This document shows, piece by piece, positions 10,337-21,711 of a DNA stretch of 64,000 nt. Made by a program: the position numbers and the translations under genes. Every line of letters begins with the position of its first letter. Positions within the stretch are counted from its first letter, which is position 1. The notes below the pieces were generated by a model. It was not told where the DNA came from and did no database searches. It was given only the letters and a program-made list of their open reading frames with translations. This DNA comes from Cordilura impudica (taxonomy: Eukaryota > Arthropoda > Insecta > Diptera > Scathophagidae). The stretch covers positions 32,365,849 to 32,429,848 of the forward strand of contig OY821522.1 in the NCBI GenBank assembly GCA_963682025.1, in the 5' to 3' direction.

Positions 10337-10860
10337 CAATTGAGAATGGGACTAACGAATTCACTGACATATTTTGAAGAGTCCTAAAGAAAGAACAAAA
10401 ATTAACTTGAACTTATAATTTAATTAATTACTTGCCTTTCCTAAACCTAAACTTGTAGCCGCCAAACCAATTGAACCTCCCTTTCTTTTATTAGAATCCC
10501 GGGAGGAGGCAGTCAATGGACAACACCTCTATAAGTTTTCGCGTTTGGCCAGTTATTTTTCATATTAAACTCATTAACCATTCTGTGTGCGATATCACTT
10601 GAATCACTTAAATAATCAGCTTTTTTTAAATATATATGTATAAAGCATTAACTTTATTTATGTCTATATTTTTTGTTTATTTTAACAATTTAAGTTAACA
10701 CTTTATAATTAACTTCACTTTCCGACAGCCAATAATAAATAATACCCGGTAATTCACAAATATTGCTGTTTAACGAAAAAAAATTTAAAAAACAACTCTA
10801 CAACAGCAACAATAACAGTCATATGTTTTTCAAATAGAAAAACTGCAAGTGTGTTAGTAC
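10337..10860 (+). repeat. FB-A left arm, inner segment with a ~330-bp insertion
   Basis: 10337-10450 matches the inverted complement of about 11100-11215. The match then breaks at about 10455 and resumes at about 10785 with AACAACTCTACAA. The intervening ~330 bases have no counterpart in the right arm, no gene and no clear terminal repeats, so either they were inserted on the left or lost on the right. Confidence 0.6.
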
Positions 10861-11070
10861 AAAAATTGTTTATGTGTTACCCTACAAGAAATGAATGACT
10901 GAAACTAACACATAAACAATTTTTGTACCAACACACTTGCAGTTTTTTTCTATTTAAAAACATGACTGTCATGTTCCCTACAAGAAATGAATGACTGAAA
11001 CTAACACATAAACAATTTTTGTACCAACACACTTGCAGTTTTTTTCTATTTAAAAACATATAACTGTCAT
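10806..11070. repeat. FB-A loop: ~97-bp tandem units containing inverted motifs
   Basis: A unit of about 97 bp (CTACAAGAAATGAATGACTG... AACACATAAACAATTTTTG ... ACACACTTGCAGTTTTTT) occurs twice in direct orientation (about 10883-11060). A reversed copy of its second half lies just before (about 10820-10875). The central part of FB-A therefore folds on itself in more than one register. Short frames here repeat with the unit and are not genes. Confidence 0.7.
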
Positions 11071-13142
11071 GTTGCTATTGTAGAGTTGTTTTTGTTAAGG
11101 TTGAGGAAAGGTAAGTAATTAATTAAATTAAAAGTTCAAGTTAATTTTTGTTGTTTCTTTAGGATTCTTCAAAATATGTCAGTGAATTCGTTAGTGCCAT
11201 TCTCAATTGTGGTGACACGTCCCTCCATTATACCCTTCCACAATTTATTTTTTGCTCGCTTGTGGCCTATTCCTGTTGGATCGTTAGCTATTGCTGTAGA
11301 ATCTTCACAAACTTTCAATCTAGAACTTTTATACCTCTTAAGGTGCTATTACATGATGTGTTTTTTACATATGTACTGTAAATTTTCCCACAACAAAAGT
11401 TGTACACATCGTGTGATACATATGAAACATTGTTTATGTACAATACATGAGGAAAGTCACATGTACATTTTTCAATTAGAACAGGTTCTATTTTTGCATG
11501 ACAAACAAATGAAAATACAACACTGCTTGTGGCGAAAGAAAAACAGAGTAAATTTTAAAGATTAATATTGAAAGAAAAATAAATTGTTTAGTATTAATTA
11601 ACAATTAAAAAATATATAACCTTTTTTTAACAACAAATTTATGTAAATTCACATATTAAATCAGCTGTTGTTTACATTTAGAGGTTATGTCATACGGAAA
11701 TACATACACACGTGTGATAGCAAAAATTATGAATCGTATGTAAAAGACAATTTTGACAGACATGAAGAATTTCAAAAGGATAAAAAAAAGTGACAGTACA
11801 TATGTAAAAAACACTTCGTGTAATAGCACCTTTAGGAAACGCATTTGTGTAAAGAATTATATTGTGCGACAATATGTTATATCCTGGATTTCGATTGTGA
11901 ATGCTGTACCAGAAAATAATATGGTTATCTATTTGATATTATTGATGGACTTTTCATCATGTTGGAAGATAATACACAAGAAATATAATTGTGTGAAACA
12001 ACGCTGACACAGTTTATTAAATCGATTCGTAATGATTCCAGTTAAGTGCGCATGGAAGACACTATAAATATATTGTTAATACATGCGCAATCACCAAATG
12101 AACTTATTAAGGTAATGTACTGACATTTTATTAAAAATTCTAGCTAGAAACAAAGTAAATCTTCCTTGCAGAATTTTACATTAATCCTTATATCTATCTT
12201 TCAGTCTGTTGCCATAACATGGATATGGTTTTTTTAATATTTGGCTCGAATGTTTTAATTTATGCCATTCTGGAACATAGTGTCTGGAATATAATGTTGA
12301 TTATATGAAGAATATTAAGGAACGTGCAGTATCCGTAAATTCGTCCATAATGAAATTAGTTTTCAAAAGAATAAAGATCTCAAAATATTGAACAAATTGA
12401 TTTATGGAGGTATTATCACAATATCTCACACACCGTTCTGTACAAACAATTTTCCAAATGGAGTGTATCAGTTTTAGCCGAAATTGTTAATTCACAACAC
12501 TCAAAAGGTGAGCTTTAATATAAATTGTTGATATATATATGTTATATATTGTTTTCTTTAATAACCTACTGATTGCACTAAGGCCCATTACCGGAAATTT
12601 CTATTGAATTTAGTCAATTTATTCAGTGCTAAGTTACGAACCGCTTTGAGGGATGTTTCGAGTAAAAAGTCAGCAAAGTTGTTTAAACATTCAACATTGT
12701 CTCAAAGTTATCGACACGTTTCGGAATTGGTGATATTGTTGTGTTTTTAATATTTTAATGTTTAATGTTTATTTCTATTTTTGAATTTTTGATTTTTAAT
12801 ACAATAAATAAATAAATAAAAAATAATAAGTCGTGTTTCATTATAATCAAGCGTGACCGGTCAATGATGATGTATATATCCATCAAGTATGACCGGTCAG
12901 CGATGATGGATATATCTATCATCGTTGACTATTAAACAGCGGTAGAGTGAGCCGTTCAGATATATATTATATGGTTTACATACTTTCATAGGTTAGAGTA
13001 AGATGCAAAATCACATGTACACAAAAGTTTCGGTCAGTTTTGGCATATTTGACGGTCATATCACCGGTCAAATGAGCGTCACTGTTCTTGTAGGGTTAGT
13101 TTCGGTCATTCATATAGGGACAATACAATACAAAATCTAACC
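11060..13142 (-). repeat. FB-A right arm
   Basis: Inverted counterpart of the left arm. It carries the MITE at 11341-11831, and ~95 extra bases near 13030-13120, including TACAAGAACAGTGACG and GACCGGTGATATGACC in complement, that the left end lacks. Small frames within it are fragments across degenerate repeat sequence and are not listed. Confidence 0.7.
11341..11831 (+). mobile_element. 491-bp MITE with TTA target duplication in FB-A right arm
   Basis: The ends are inverted repeats of ~38 bp (AGGTGCTATTACATGATG ... CTTCGTGTAATAGCACCT) with a few mismatches. TTA precedes (11338-11340) and follows (11832-11834) the element. The left arm of FB-A shows the empty site (CCTCTTAAGG in complement), which confirms the boundaries. 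A TTA duplication suggests PIF/Harbinger-type mobilisation. The interior is AT-rich with no gene. Confidence 0.85.
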
Positions 13143-13370
13143 CAGTGATGCCAACTTTTGATTTTGAATTAAATTATGTTAATAAAATATATTTCCATTT
13201 ATTGACTCCAAATACTACTACCTGGAAATTATTATCGACCTTAAATTTTTGGGTTTTACTTTGCCTACCATGAAGTCAAAGACATCATGAACACTGGTTC
13301 AAATTAGGGATGCCAAACGCAAAAAATCAGATGTCCCAAAAATTTTAAATAAGAAAATTTGCTATCTTTA

Positions 13371-13653
13371 AGCCCTAAACACATAACTGCGAGTTGTGAG
13401 TGCGAGAAAAAGCAAGAATGAGGCATCATGATTTTTTCTATATGTGGAAGCGAGATCGATAGTAAAGCTTTTTTGTGTGACGTTGCCAACTTATGTTGTA
13501 AAAACACTCGCAAGGGAAATATAATTGGTTTTATTTTCTGTGCGAGAAAAATCAGATGACATGAGAATCAGCTGATAGGCATTAAAAGCGATGCCTACTA
13601 TAGTAATTACTTTATTTAACCCGTTTATAGTTTCGATTTTATTCATTTTGTTA
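13371..13653 (-). mobile_element. Truncated second copy of the AGCCCTAAA MITE
   Basis: Similar to 5165-5434 in reverse orientation: AGCCCTAAACACATAACTGC at 13371, with TTA before it (13368-13370). It breaks off at ATTCATTTTGTTA (13653), where FB-B begins, so the far TIR is missing. The ~225 bases before it (13143-13367) hold nothing recognisable. Confidence 0.75.
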
Positions 13654-13880
13654 CGTGCGTGCCGATAGCCTCGAAAAAATAGCCTCGAATTTCAAATGAA
13701 TAGTTGGCAACGCGAAATTTTTAAAATGTATTCCAATGCTTATGGGAGTGGATTCTCCAGTTTGGGATGACTAATTTAAACAGGAATAATACTTAAATAA
13801 ATATTAGAACATTTATAGAACCTAAATTCTTGTTTTTTATTGGGATTTATTGGGACCGGGATACTCCAAGGAAGCTTCCA

Positions 13881-15897
13881 GCACAATGGAGCGTCGTACC
13901 ATGGAGCACGATATGTCATATTGAAGCTTAGGCAAAGGCGGATATAAAAAGTCTTCCGTGCAATAAATTTGCAAGCACGTTTCTGGACAAACTGGGAATC
14001 TTCATTTTTGTGGTCAAACCCACTTTTTGGACAAACTAAGCTCCGTACCAAGGGGCACGGCATGTCAAATTGAAGCTTAGGCATAGGCGGATATAAAAAG
14101 TGTTCCGTGCAATAAATTTGCCTGCACGTTTCTGGAAAAACTGGGAATCTTTATTTTTGGCCAGACCCACTAATTAAGACCCACTTTTTAGACAAACTAA
14201 GCTTCGTACCATGGAGCACGGCATGTCAAATTGAAGCTTAGGCATAGGTGGATATAAAAAGTCTTCCGTGCAATAAATTTGCCAGCACGTTTCTCGACAA
14301 ACTGGGAATCTTTATTTTTGTCCAGACCCACTTTTTGGACAAACTAAGCTTCGTACCATGAAGCACGGCATGTCAAATTGAAGCTTAGGCATAGGCGGAT
14401 ATAAAAAGTCTTCCGTGCAATAAATTTGCCAGCACGTTTCTGGACAAACTGGGAATCTTTATTTTTGGCCAGACCCACTTTTTGGACAAACTAAGCTTTG
14501 TACCATGGAGCACGGCATGTCAAATTGAAGCTTAGGCATAGGCGGATATAAAAAGTCTTCCGTGCAATAAATTTGCCAGCACGTTTCTGGACAAACTGGG
14601 ATTCTTTATTTTTGGCCAGACCCACCTTATAGACAAACTAAGCTTCGTACCATGGATAACGGCATGTCAAATTGAAGCTTAAGCATAGGCGGATATAAAA
14701 AGTCTTCCGTGCAATAAATTTGCCAGCACGTTTCTGGACAAACTGGGAATCTTTATTTTTGGCCAGACCCACTTTTTGGACAAACTAAGCTTCGTACCAT
14801 GGATCACGGCATGTCAAATTGAAGCTTAGGCATAGGCGGATATAAAAAGTCTTCCGTGCAATAAATTTGCCAGCACGTTTCTGGACAAACTGGGAATCTT
14901 TATTTTTGGCCAGACCCACCTTATAGACAAACTAAGCTTCGTACCATGGAGCACGGCATGTCAAATTGAAGCTTAGGCATAGGCGGATATAAAAAGTCTT
15001 CCGTGCAATAAATTTGCCAGCACGTTTCTGGACAAACTGGGAATCTTTATTTTTGGCCAGACCAACCTTATAGACAAACTAAGCTTCGTACCATGGATCA
15101 CGGCATGTCAAATTGAAGCTTAGGCATAGGCGGATATAAAAAGTCTTCCGTGCAATAAATTTGCCAGCACGTTTCTGGACAAACTGGGAATCTTTATTTT
15201 TGGCCAGACCCACCTTATAGACAAACTAAGCTTCGTACCATGGATCACGGCATGTCAAATTGAAGCTTAGGCATAGGCGGATATAAAAAGTCTTCCGTGC
15301 AATAAATTTGCCAGCACGTTTCTGGACAAACTGGGAATCTTTATTTTTGGCCAGACCCACTTTTTGGACAAACTAAGCTTCGTACCATAGAGCACCGCAT
15401 GTCAAATTGAAGCTTAGGCATAGGCGGATATAAAAAGTCTTCCGTGCAATAAATTTGCCAGCACGTTTCTGGACAAACTGGGAATCTTTATTTTTGGCCA
15501 GACCCACTTTTTGGACAAACTAAGCTTCGTACCATGGAGCACGGCATGTCAAATTGAAGCTTAGGCATAGGCGGATATAAAAAGTCTTCCGTGCAATAAA
15601 TTTGCCAGCACGTTTCTGGACAAACAGGGAATCTTTATTTTTGGCCAGACCCACCTTATAGACAAACTAAGCTTCGTACCATGGATCACGGCATGTCAAA
15701 TTGAAGCTTAGGCATAGGCGGATATAAAAAGTCTTCCATGCAATGAATTTGCCTGCACGTTTCTGGACAAACTAGGAATCTTTATTTTTGGCCAGACCCA
15801 CCTTTTAGACAAACTAAGCTTCGTACCATGGAGCACGGCATAGGCGGATATAAAAAGTTTTCCGTGCAATAAATTTGCGTGCACGTTTCTGGAAAAA
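13881..15897 (-). repeat. Satellite array A, ~14 monomers of 147 bp
   Basis: Counting one unit from GGCATAGGCGGATATAAAAA to the next gives 147 bp. Typical words are GTCTTCCGTGCAATAAATTT, CAGCACGTTTCTGGACAAAC and CATGTCAAATTGAAGCTTA. Units vary at TTTTTGGAC versus CTTATAGAC and at GGAGCACGG versus GGATCACGG. One unit near 14160-14190 has a 16-bp insertion that duplicates GTGGGTCT. The last unit is shortened. Confidence 0.95.
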
Positions 15898-17890
15898 TTC
15901 GAATTATTTATTTAATTAATAAAATTTTTATTTTCTTATTATAATACATAAATTAATAGGTAAAATTCGAGATATATTCACTTCTTTGTGTAGCCTATGT
16001 AAATGATGGGGTGTGTTCAATGGCTATTTTTTTATTTTTTGGCGTGTATTTTGTGCAACGCTGCTGTAAATTAAAATGTGGTATGAGGTATACATTTTAT
16101 ACTACCGTTCAAACGCATTGCACAAATTATTGAAAAATATCAAACTGGAGATTTCGGACATTGTTCAGGTGTATACTGCGAAAGTCAACCAATGTAGCCA
16201 TTGGGTTTATCTGATATTCCTGGCGAGGCAATAGTTAAAGTACATTTCCCAAAATGTGTTGATGTTTATACACCAAAATCATCACACGGGTGGTGCGTTT
16301 TTCGGTACTGGTTTTACACATGAGTGTGTTATTTATGGTGCACCATGGCATCGTTCTAAATGGCCTACTAATTAATTTGTTCCAAGACTTTATGGCTTCA
16401 AATACAAATATGGCTTATCAAATACAGCTGCAGGCAGCACCCAACTTTAAAATGCCAATACGAGTGATTAATAAATTAATATATAGCATACAAAAACAAC
16501 AATTATTGAGAAAGGAAAAGTCGGAGATTTGTTGTAAGGAAAACGTATTTTAGAAAAACTCAAAAAAGAACTAAGTTATTGCGTTTTGCACACCATCTTT
16601 TACCAATCCACAGCATTGCTAGTTATGATTATTACGATGAAAAGAAAATAATTCTTTGTGATAAATTATTTTATAAGTAAAGCTGCTTTTCTATGTTAAA
16701 TAAAAGTAAAAATTCCTAATATATTTGTTCCTCTTTTTATGTATGCCTTATTTGTTGCTCGTTCCAAATGGTTAGTGTTACAGAATATTTCAATTATTAA
16801 CTGATGCGACAGTTCATTTCGGTTTTTATACACATTTCCAATGAGTCTCTTGGCTAGAAATTAATTTGCTAAAAACAATAGAAAAGTCCTGGAATGTTAT
16901 CGATCAAACTATAAGTGATACAACTATAGATATGGCGCAGATGGAGATTTTTGTATTACAGACAATGTAAATAGTTGTATCATTTTAACTGTTCTTATAC
17001 ATATTGTATGTCTTATTAAAAACTACGTCCTTTACAAGATCTATATCTTCATTTCCTTCGGGTTCTTCAACGTGTATATATTCAACAGGTTCAACAACTT
17101 AAGTCTTCTACCATATCTTATATAACTAAGCAAGACAGAGCAAAAAATGGCTTTAATTTTAAATCATCTATAATTAAAGTTTCATAAAAATGCGTTTTTC
17201 TCGAAACAAAAAATCCAATTTTATATGAAAATTTCTTATAATTGCGTTTTTCTCGAAAACTAAGCAGGGTAGAGCAAAATGTGCTTTATTTTGGGATCAC
17301 CTACATATATTTTTGACCACATATATTTTTTTTTTTTTAAAAAATCATGCGTTTTCAGGTTTCCAATAATTTTGATAGCGATCGCCCATATTTCACCCAT
17401 ATGACATATGCGAGCTGTAGTCTATATATAGGTTTATATGGACTAGCCAGTGTACATAAATGAAATGTACAGACCAATAAAAATATATAACTCATACAAA
17501 ATTCTTGTCTGTTATTGTTTTTTTTTTTTTTTTTTCATTATTTAGAACATTTTTAACAAATATCACAACCCTGGTGCTTTGGTAAGTAGAATTGTTTTTA
17601 ATTAAATAAATTTTTACATGCTTGTATTTATTTTATTATGAATTCGGCCTTAAATATTAATTAATAACTGAAGGGATTTAAGCTTCTTCACGAAAGAATT
17701 TCGTTAATAAAGTTGCATATCTAGTCCTATATATAATTTCTTACTTAAAAATCTATGTGTTTATTTTCTCTAAGTATATTTGGATTTTGTAATGCTTTTA
17801 TTTTTATTCTTTGCGTGTATTTGGGTATGTTCAGTGAATAAAAATAGTTAGTTTTTCTGTGCAACTCTGGTAAAAACGGTTATTTTTTTT
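15898..17890 (+). repeat. FB-B left inner arm
   Basis: Inverted near-identical copy of 18102-20059. It holds a degenerate frame from about 16077 ([20 protein letters not shown]...) continuing into 16290-16553 (87 codons), both repeated in the other arm. I recognise no family; they could be a decayed transposase or chance. T-rich stretches surround them. Confidence 0.75.
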
Positions 17891-18101
17891 CTAAGTCCGA
17901 GTTCACACAAGGCAACTTTTGTTGCGCAATTCCGAATGAAAAGAAATGTCAAATATTCAACAAAAAAAAAAGCGAATGAGAGAATTGCTTGAAATAGCCG
18001 AGAACCGGCAATTATTTTTCCCTTTTTATTCCCCTCACCGCAAACATCTACAAACTCAAGAATTGCGCAACAAAAGTTGCCTTGTGTGAACTCGGACTTA
18101 G
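17891..18101. repeat. FB-B centre: perfect 42-bp inverted repeat around a 127-bp spacer
   Basis: CTAAGTCCGAGTTCACACAA... at 17891-17932 is repeated exactly in complement at 18060-18101. The spacer 17933-18059 is not palindromic and contains an A-run. Because the flanking arms are also inverted, the whole ~4.2 kb region could extrude as one cruciform. Confidence 0.9.
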
Positions 18102-20059
18102 AAAAAAAATAACCGTTTTTACCAGAGTTGCACAGAAAAACTAACTATTTTTATTCACTGAACATACCCAAATACACGCAAAGAATAAAAATAAAAGCAT
18201 TACAAAATCCAAATATACTTAGAGAAAATAAACACATAGATTTTTAAGTAAGAAATTATATATAGGACTAGATATGCAACTTTATTAACGAAATTCTTTC
18301 GTGAAGAAGCTTAAATCCCTTCAGTTATTAATTAATATTTAAGGCCGAATTCATAATAAAATAAATACAAGCATGTAAAAATTTATTTAATTAAAAACAA
18401 TTCTACTTACCAAAGCACCAGGGTTGTGATATTTGTTAAAAATGTTCTAAATAATGAAAAAAAAAAAAAACAATAAGAGACAAGAATTTTGTATGAGTTA
18501 TATATTTTTATTGGTCTGTACATTTCATTTATGTACACTGGCTAGTCCATATAAACCTATATATAGACTACAGCTCGCATATGTCATATGGGTGAAATAT
18601 GGGCGATCGCTATCAAAATTATTGGAAACCTGAAAACGCATGATTTTTTTAAAAAAAAAAAATATATGTGGTCAAAAATATATGTAGTTGATCCCAAAAT
18701 AAAGCACATTTTGCTCTACCCTGCTTAGTTTTCGAGAAAAACGCAATTATAAGAAATTTTCATATAAAATTGGATTTTTTGTTTCGAGAAAAACGCATTT
18801 TTATGAAACTTTAATTATAGATGATTTAAAATTAAAGCCATTTTTTGCTCTGTCTTGCTTAGTTATATAAGATATGGTAGAAGACTTAAGTTGTTGAACC
18901 TGTTGAATATATACACGTTGAAGAACCCGAAGGAAATGAAGATATAGATCTTGTAAAGGACGTAGTTTTTAATAAGACATACAATATGTATAAGAACAGT
19001 TAAAATGATACAACTATTTACATTATCTGTAATACAAAAATCTCCATCTGCGCCATATCTATAGCTGTATCACTTATAGTTTGATCGATAACATTCCAGA
19101 ACTTTTCTATTGTTTTTAGCAAATTAATTTCTAGCCAAGAGACTCATTGGAAATGTGTATAAAAACCGAAATGAACTGTCACATCAGTTAATAATTGAAA
19201 TATTCTGTAACACTAATCATTTGGAACGAGCAACAAATAAGGCATACATAAAAAGAGGAACAAATATATTAGGAATTTTTACTTTTATTTAACATAGAAA
19301 AGCAGCTTTACTTATAAAATAATTTATCACAAAGAATTCTTTTCTTTTCATCGAAATAATCATAACTAGCAATGCTGTGGATTGGTAAAAGATGATGTGC
19401 AAAACGCAATAACTTAGTTCTTTTTTGAGTTTTTCTAAAATACGTTTTCCTTACAACAAATCTCCGACTTTTCCTTTCTCAATAATTGTTGTTTTTGTAT
19501 GCTATATATTAATTTATTAATCACTCGTATTGGCATTTTAAAGTTGGGTGCTGCCTGCAGCTGTATTTGATAAGCCATATTTGTATTTGAAGCCATAAAG
19601 TCTTGGAACAAATTAATTAGTAGGCCTTTTAGAACGATGCCATGGTGCACCATAAATAACACACTCATGTGTAAAACCAGTACCGAAAAACGCACCACCC
19701 GTGTGATGATTTTGGTGTATAAACATCAACACATTTTGGGCAATGAACCCAATGGCTACATTGGTTGACTTTCGCAGTATACACCTGAACAATGTCCGAA
19801 ATCTCCAGTTTGATATTTTTCAATAATTTGTGCAATGCGTTTGAACGGTAGTATAAAATGTATACCTCATACCACATTTTAATTTACAGCAGCGTTGCAC
19901 AAAATACACGCCAAAAAATAAAAAAATAGCCATTGAACACACCCCATCATTTACATAGGCTACACAAAGAAGTGAATATATCTCGAATTTTACCTATTAA
20001 TTTATGTATTATAATAAGAAAATAAAAATTTTATTAATTAAATAAATAATTCGAATTTT
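18102..20059 (-). repeat. FB-B right inner arm
   Basis: Inverted copy of the left inner arm. The 87-codon frame is conserved here on the minus strand (19698-19435), differing at one visible residue, with the upstream 70-codon part at 19877-19665. The ~40-bp deletion relative to the left arm lies near 19735. Confidence 0.75.
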
Positions 20060-21480
20060 TCCAGAAACGTGCACGCAAATTTATTGCACGGAAAACTTTT
20101 TATATCCGCCTATGCCGTGCTCCATGGTACGAAGCTTAGTTTGTCTCAAAGGTGGGTCTGGCCAAAAATAAAGATTCCTAGTTTGTCCAGAAACGTGCAG
20201 GCAAATTTATTGCATGGAAGACTTTTTATATCCGCCTATGCCTAAGCTTCAATTTGACATGCCGTGCTCCATGGTACGAAGCTTAGTTTGTCCAAAAAGT
20301 GGGTCTGGCCAAAAATAAATATTCCCAGTTTGTCCAGAAACGTGCTGGCAAATTTATTGCACGGAAGACTTTTTATATCCGCCTATGCCTAAGCTTCAAT
20401 TTGACATGCGGTGCTCCATGGTACGAAGCTTAGTTTGCCCAAAAAGTGGGTCTGGCCAAAAATAAAGATTCCCAGTTTGTCCAGAAACGTGCTGGCAAAT
20501 TTGTTGCACGGAAGACTTTTTATATCCGCCTATGCCTAAGCTTCAATTTGACATGCCGTGATCCATGGTACGAAGCTTAGTTTGTCTATAAGGTGGGTCT
20601 GGCCAAAAATAAAGATTCCCAGTTTGTCCAGAAACGTGCTGGCAAATTTATTGCACGGAAGACTTTTTATATCCGCCTATGCCTAAGCTTCAATTTGACA
20701 TGCCGTGATCCATGGTACGAAGCTTAGTTTGTCTATAAGGTGGGTCTGGCCAAAAATAAAGATTCCCAGTTTGTCCAGAAACGTGCAGGCAAATTTATTG
20801 CACGGAAGACTTTTTATATCCGCCTATGCCTAAGCTTCAATTTGACATGCCGTGCTCCATGGTACGAAGCTTAGTTTGTCTATAAGGTGGGTCTGGCCAA
20901 AAATAAAGATTCCCAGTTTGTCCAGAAACGTGCTGGCAAATTTATGGCACGGAAGACTTTTTATATCCGCCTATGCCTAAGCTTCAATTTGACATGCGGT
21001 GTTCCATGGTACGAAGCTTAGTTTGTCCAAAAAGTGGGTCTGGCCAAAAATAAAGATTCCCAGTTTGTCGAGAAACGTGCTGGCAAATTTATTGCACGGA
21101 AGACTTTTTATATCCACCTATGCCTAAGCTTCAATTTGACATGCCGTGCTCCATGGTACGAAGCTTAGTTTGTCTAAAAAGTGGGTCTTAATTAGTGGGT
21201 CTGGCCAAAAATAAAGATTCCCAGTTTTTCCAGAAACGTGCAGGCAAATTTATTGCACGGAACACTTTTTATATCCGCCTATGCCTAAGCTTCAATTTGA
21301 CATGCCGTGCCCCTTGGTACGGAGCTTAGTTTGTCCAAAAAGTGGGTTTGACCACAAAAATGAAGATTCCCAGTTTGTCCAGAAACGTGCTTGCAAATTT
21401 ATTGCACGGAAGACTTTTTATATCCGCCTTTGCCTAAGCTTCAATATGACATATCGTGCTCCATGGTACGACGCTCCATT
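20060..21480 (+). repeat. Satellite array B, ~9-10 monomers of 147 bp
   Basis: Same monomer as array A, in opposite orientation as expected for the other palindrome arm but with fewer units. The last two units differ (CCCTTGGTACGGAGC, GTTTGACCACAAAAATGAAG). The TAA found in the usual unit is there replaced, so a 102-codon frame (21281-21589) opens by chance. Confidence 0.95.
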
Positions 21481-21711
21481 GTGCTGGAAGCTTCCTTGGA
21501 GTATCCCGGTCCCAATAAATCCCAATAAAAAACAAGAATTTAGGTTCTATAAATGTTCTAATATTTATTTAAGTATTATTCCTGTTTAAATTAGTCATCC
21601 CAAACTGGAGAATCCACTCCCATAAGCATTGGAATACATTTTAAAAATTTTGCGTTGCCAACTATTCATTTGAAATTCGAGGCTATTTTTTCGAGGCTAT
21701 CGGCACGCACG

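Larger units (their letters stand above)
5929..13142. mobile_element. Foldback element FB-A with ~2 kb inverted arms (nested host of other elements)
   Basis: The outer sequence TTAGATTTTGT at 5930 is matched by ACAAAATCTAA at about 13132-13142, and the inverted match runs inward through 5985-6130/12900-12990, 6250-6500/12480-12700, 6830-7240/11200-12160 and 10337-10450/11100-11200 to a repeat-bearing loop near 10860-11060. Later insertions split both arms: a LINE at 7246-10336, ~330 bp of unknown sequence at about 10455-10785, a MITE at 11341-11831, and ~95 bp near 13030-13120. No transposase was found, so it looks non-autonomous. The ends are approximate: no clear target duplication is visible. 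Confidence 0.7.
13654..21711. mobile_element. Foldback element FB-B: satellite-bearing giant palindrome
   Basis: Begins with CGTGCGTGCCGATAGCCTCG (13654) and ends with its complement (21711). Inward on each side come ~230 bp of unique flank, a tandem array of 147-bp monomers (in inverted orientation on the two sides), ~2 kb of unique arm (15898-17890 and 18102-20059), a perfect 42-bp inverted repeat (17891-17932 and 18060-18101) and a 127-bp asymmetric spacer. The arms differ by scattered substitutions and one ~40-bp indel (near 16210-16260 versus 19735). This architecture, long TIRs with internal tandem repeats, is known for foldback, Galileo and Tetris-type elements of flies. No transposase is recognised. 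No target duplication is visible. Confidence 0.75.

Noticed and set aside
13881..15897. Regular direct repeats reminiscent of a CRISPR array
   Set aside because: There are no variable spacers; the whole 147-bp unit repeats in tandem, and the context is an insect genome.
21281..21589. 102-codon frame (MPKLQFDMPCPLVRS...) recurring at 13776-14084 (minus), 26931 and 32146, and 65-codon versions elsewhere
   Set aside because: They open only because some 147-bp satellite monomers (49 codons) have lost their TAA. They follow the satellite, not a gene.
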